Positions 6,923 through 9,358 of a stretch of DNA of 9,358 bases are shown one piece after another (positions within the stretch are counted from its first letter, which is position 1; each line of letters opens with the position of its first letter). The DNA is from Campylobacteraceae bacterium (lineage in GTDB: Bacteria > Campylobacterota > Campylobacteria > Campylobacterales > Sulfurovaceae): NCBI GenBank assembly GCA_026985495.1, contig JALSQJ010000169.1, positions 1-9,358 of the forward strand, given 5' to 3'. A program made the position numbers and the translations under genes. The notes below the pieces were generated by a model. That model did not search any database. It worked only from the letters and a program-made list of their open reading frames with translations, and was not told the origin of the DNA.

Positions 6923-8371
6923 ATGAAAAAATATGATGTATTAATAATTGGAGCAGGAATAGCAGGACTCTATGCAGCGATGAATATTCCTAAAGAGAAA
7001 AAGGTTTTGGTTGTTTGTAAAGATATCCCTTGGGAGTGTAACACTTTTTATGCTCAAGGGGGAATGGTAACAGCCTTGAATGAAGCAGATATTCCACTAC
7101 ATGTAGAAGATACAATGGTTGCTGGTGCTTACCATAACAATGAAGAGGCAGTTGAGATTATGTCAAGGACATCTTTGGAGACTACGGCAGATATTATTGA
7201 GAAGGGTATGGAGTTTGACACCGATGAAGAGGGGAATATTGTTTATACTAAAGAGGCTGCACACTCAACAGAGCGAATTGTTCATTCAGGTGGTGATGCA
7301 ACAGGGCGTTACATGCACTACTTTATGATGGCTCAAAATAGACATAAACTTCAAAGAAATACCTTAGTTTATGATTTACTTATTGAAAATGGTCGCTGTT
7401 TTGGAGTAAATGCATTGGTCAATTATAAACATGAAACCATCTATGCAGATGATGTTATTATTGCTTCTGGAGGAGTAGGTTCACTTTATGAATACAATAC
7501 TAACTCACGAACAGTATCGGCAGATATTCATGGAATTTGTGTTGAAAAAGGGATAGAGTTAGAGAATATGGAGATGATGCAGTTCCACCCAACAGTATTT
7601 GTTAAGACACCTTTTGCACGAAAGTTACTATTAACTGAAGCTTTAAGAGGTGAAGGTGCATGGATAGTAGATGAAGATGGAAAACGATTTCTGTTTGACT
7701 ATGATGAAAGAGGAGAGTTAGCAAGTAGAGATATTGTGAGTCGTGCTATTTTTAAACATAAACGTAAAACAGGAAAAGAGGTCTATTTAGATTTTTCTAT
7801 GTTTGAAGAGGAGTGGTTTGCAAAACGGTTCCCTAACATTACAAGAACTTTTGAGGCTATTGGCTATAAGTTCCCAAAAGATAGAGTGCCTATCTCTCCT
7901 GCATTTCACTACGCTGTAGGTGGAATTAAGTGTGATACAGATGGTTGTGTAGAGGGTATAGAGGGGCTTTATGTTATTGGTGAAGCATCTAGTACAGGTG
8001 TTCATGGAGCTAATCGTTTGGCATCTAATTCACTGTTAGAGGGAGTAGTATTTGCAAAAAGAGCTGTTGACCATATGTTGGCTAAAGAGAGAGTAGAGGT
8101 AGCGATACCAAGTTTTGATAAAGAGTACAACAATATAGTTCATCATGAAGCAGATAAAATCTATAAACGCCGTTTACGAAAAATTATGTGGGATGATATG
8201 GGGATAATACGAACAAAAAAAGGTCTTTTGGAAGCCAAAAATGCTATTTTTGATATGAAAAATCGAGACATAGGACGACTCTTAGAGTTACGGCTTAATA
8301 CAGCATCGGCAATTGTTGAAGCAGCATTAAAGCGTAAAGAGAGTTTAGGAACACATTATATTGAAAATTAA
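6923..8371 (+). CDS. nadB: L-aspartate oxidase
   Basis: NadB oxidises L-aspartate to iminoaspartate with FAD, using oxygen or fumarate as electron acceptor. NadA then condenses the product to quinolinate for NAD synthesis. The 482-residue protein starts with the FAD Rossmann motif (VLIIGAGIAGLYAA, 6-19). It then shows NTFYAQGG (40-47), HSTERIVHSGGDATG (114-128), MQFHP (219-223), LLTEALRGEGAW (236-247), ASRD (267-270, Arg269), HYAVGG (329-334) and GVHGANRLASNSLLEG (359-374). The His, Arg and Glu residues of the fumarate-reductase/NadB superfamily active site are present. It is shorter than the E. coli enzyme (540), chiefly at the C-terminus, where the family ESRG-HY motif reads ESLGTHYI. NadB is preferred over SdhA/FrdA because of length, the N-terminal motif and no adjacent iron-sulfur subunit. 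nadA is not in the window. The ATG is the only sensible start and appears leaderless. Confidence 0.95.
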   Translation: MKKYDVLIIGAGIAGLYAAMNIPKEKKVLVVCKDIPWECNTFYAQGGMVTALNEADIPLHVEDTMVAGAYHNNEEAVEIMSRTSLETTADIIEKGMEFDTDEEGNIVYTKEAAHSTERIVHSGGDATGRYMHYFMMAQNRHKLQRNTLVYDLLIENGRCFGVNALVNYKHETIYADDVIIASGGVGSLYEYNTNSRTVSADIHGICVEKGIELENMEMMQFHPTVFVKTPFARKLLLTEALRGEGAWIVDEDGKRFLFDYDERGELASRDIVSRAIFKHKRKTGKEVYLDFSMFEEEWFAKRFPNITRTFEAIGYKFPKDRVPISPAFHYAVGGIKCDTDGCVEGIEGLYVIGEASSTGVHGANRLASNSLLEGVVFAKRAVDHMLAKERVEVAIPSFDKEYNNIVHHEADKIYKRRLRKIMWDDMGIIRTKKGLLEAKNAIFDMKNRDIGRLLELRLNTASAIVEAALKRKESLGTHYIEN

Positions 8372-8446
8372 TATTTCTGTTAATTATAGTAAAAAGTTAT
8401 GTTACCAAAGAGCTAATTCACTGATATTTTTAAAAAGCCATTTTGC

Positions 8447-8462
8447 TGTTGTTTAAATAACA
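8447..8462. repeat. 16-bp imperfect palindrome upstream of the nhaD -10
   Basis: TGTTGTTTAAATAACA is self-complementary except for one symmetric base pair. It covers the zone just upstream of the TATAAT at 8475-8480, where a -35 or activator site would be. It is a candidate regulator site for nhaD. Confidence 0.3.
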
Positions 8463-8474
8463 TCAGAGTTATAC

Positions 8475-8480
8475 TATAAT
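8475..8480 (+). promoter_or_regulatory. -10 box of nhaD
   Basis: A perfect TATAAT lies 49 bases before the nhaD ATG, predicting a start near 8487 and a leader of about 43 bases. No strong -35 is seen, as is usual for this phylum. It shows nhaD has its own promoter rather than depending on nadB read-through. No convincing hairpin-plus-U terminator follows nadB. Confidence 0.55.
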
Positions 8481-8498
8481 GACAACAAATTAAAATTA

Positions 8499-8516
8499 TT
8501 AGAGAAAATTCTCTAA
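8499..8516. repeat. 18-bp dyad in the nhaD leader, next to the Shine-Dalgarno
   Basis: TTAGAGAA and TTCTCTAA flank a central AA, a perfect 8+8 inverted repeat. It ends one base before the TTGGAG ribosome-binding site (8518-8523). It could be a repressor operator downstream of the start site, or an RNA hairpin (stem TTAGAG/CTCTAA, six-base loop) that affects ribosome access. Confidence 0.45.
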
Positions 8517-8529
8517 ATTGGAGTTAACT

Positions 8530-9358
8530 ATGCACGATTTACACTTGGCTACTACTTGGGTAGGATGGGTCTCCTTAGCAATTTTTGTTATAGGTTACTA
8601 CTTTATTGCTACAGAAGACAGATATAGAATTAATAAAGCAAAACCAGCACTTTTAGCAGGTACAGCTATTTTTATGTTGATTGGATTTTATTTCTCTATA
8701 AATGGATTAGATGGAGAGATTCTTGAACATGAAGTTAACCATCTAATTGTTGAAATTTCAGGGATATTCTTCTTCTTATTTGTCGCTATGACCTATATTG
8801 AAGCTATGATAGATAGAGGTGTCTTTGATGCACTTAGATATAGACTTGTATCAGAAGGATATAGTTACAGTAAACTTTTTTGGATAACAGGTCTTTTGGC
8901 ATTCTTTATCTCTCCAATTGCAGATAACTTAACAACAGCTCTTATTCTATCTACTGTACTTCTTACCATCGATAAAGATAACAAAGAGTTTCTTGTACCA
9001 AGTGCCATAAATATAGTTGTAGCAGCTAATGCAGGTGGAGCTTGGTCTCCGTTTGGTGACATTACAACTCTTATGGTATGGGTTGATGGAAAAGCAGAGT
9101 TTGCAGAGTTCCTATTTTTATTTCCTGCAGCTTTTTTAGGGTGGGGTGTAACAGCATTTCTCTTAAGCCGTTTTATCCCACAAGGAACACCACCATTTAG
9201 TGCCGATGAAAAACCAGCTGAAATTTTGGAGGGTGGAAAAATCATTATGGGACTTTTTGGTCTTACTATTTTCTTTGCCATTGTTTCTCATCAAGCACTA
9301 CATCTTCCTGCTATGTGGGGAATGCTTTTTGGTTTAGCCATTTTAAAAATTTATGTCT
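8530..9358 (+). CDS. nhaD: NhaD-type Na+/H+ antiporter (3' end beyond window)
   Basis: An inner-membrane antiporter that exports Na+ (or Li+) in exchange for protons, for salt and pH homeostasis. The 276 codons seen hold several hydrophobic segments (about 8-26, 39-56, 72-90, 116-146, 156-171, 192-213, 237-254). They also carry the family signatures ISPIADNLTTALIL (127-140) and ANAGGAWSPFGDITTLMVW (166-184), which are diagnostic of NhaD within the ion-transporter superfamily. The usual protein is about 400-480 residues, so roughly the last 40% is missing. The ATG is well placed: TTGGAG (8518-8523) lies 6 bases upstream. It follows nadB by 158 bases, with its own -10 and a leader dyad. Functional linkage to nadB is not evident. 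Confidence 0.93.
   Translation, partial: MHDLHLATTWVGWVSLAIFVIGYYFIATEDRYRINKAKPALLAGTAIFMLIGFYFSINGLDGEILEHEVNHLIVEISGIFFFLFVAMTYIEAMIDRGVFDALRYRLVSEGYSYSKLFWITGLLAFFISPIADNLTTALILSTVLLTIDKDNKEFLVPSAINIVVAANAGGAWSPFGDITTLMVWVDGKAEFAEFLFLFPAAFLGWGVTAFLLSRFIPQGTPPFSADEKPAEILEGGKIIMGLFGLTIFFAIVSHQALHLPAMWGMLFGLAILKIYV

Noticed and set aside
7119..7328. 69-codon plus-strand frame inside nadB
   Set aside because: Out-of-frame overlap with conserved NadB motifs; composition is not protein-like.
6923..8371. Succinate dehydrogenase/fumarate reductase flavoprotein subunit
   Set aside because: The same superfamily, but the length (482), the NTFYAQGG and HSTERIVHSGGDATG motifs and the absence of iron-sulfur or membrane-anchor genes favour L-aspartate oxidase.
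8372..8450. Terminator after nadB
   Set aside because: Only a weak AGC/GCT pairing near a short A/T run; no stable hairpin with a U-tract.
8865..9281. 138-codon open frame on the minus strand
   Set aside because: It lies wholly antisense to nhaD, whose signature motifs are intact. Its translation is basic, low-complexity and without a recognisable domain, and no Shine-Dalgarno was noted.
1..9358. Defence system, prophage, insertion sequence or CRISPR array
   Set aside because: No nuclease-toxin, integrase, transposase, terminal inverted repeats with duplications or regularly spaced repeats are visible; gene content is core-type and composition looks uniform.

Overview
The window is AT-rich and compactly coded. 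It looks like chromosome of a free-living Campylobacterota (Epsilonproteobacteria) member of the Sulfurimonas/Sulfurovum type. This is inferred from the gene set (NhaD antiporter, L-aspartate oxidase, bactofilin, UvrC next to a small DUF721-like gene), the strong A/T codon bias and promoters that show a -10 box without a clear -35. I could not run a search, so genus is not asserted. No RNA genes, insertion sequences, phage genes or CRISPR arrays are visible.

Left region (1-3513, all minus strand): a three-gene signalling operon. In transcription order it encodes a stand-alone PAS protein resembling the FAD-binding Aer/CetB sensors, a PAS-like protein with a degenerate and then an intact histidine-phosphotransfer (HPt) domain, and a membrane hybrid histidine kinase with two receiver modules whose last residues run off the left edge. 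The parts make a near-complete phosphorelay: His145 to Asp567 of the kinase, then His337 of the HPt protein. No output regulator lies in the window.

Middle region (3688-6703): uvrC and a DUF721/DciA-like gene abut directly on the minus strand (stop TAG followed at once by ATG). A short plus-strand lipoprotein gene overlaps the 5' end of the DUF721-like gene head to head. It converges, with only 7 bases between, on a minus-strand bactofilin gene that appears to hold two bactofilin repeats.

Right region (6704-9358, plus strand): a divergent intergenic region, then nadB (first step of de novo NAD synthesis), then an independently promoted nhaD Na+/H+ antiporter cut by the right edge. Two genes, nadB and the DUF721-like gene, have a perfect TATAAT ending 6 bases before the ATG and no Shine-Dalgarno, so both look leaderless. 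Several short dyads sit in the PAS-operon, nadB and nhaD upstream regions and are candidate operators.
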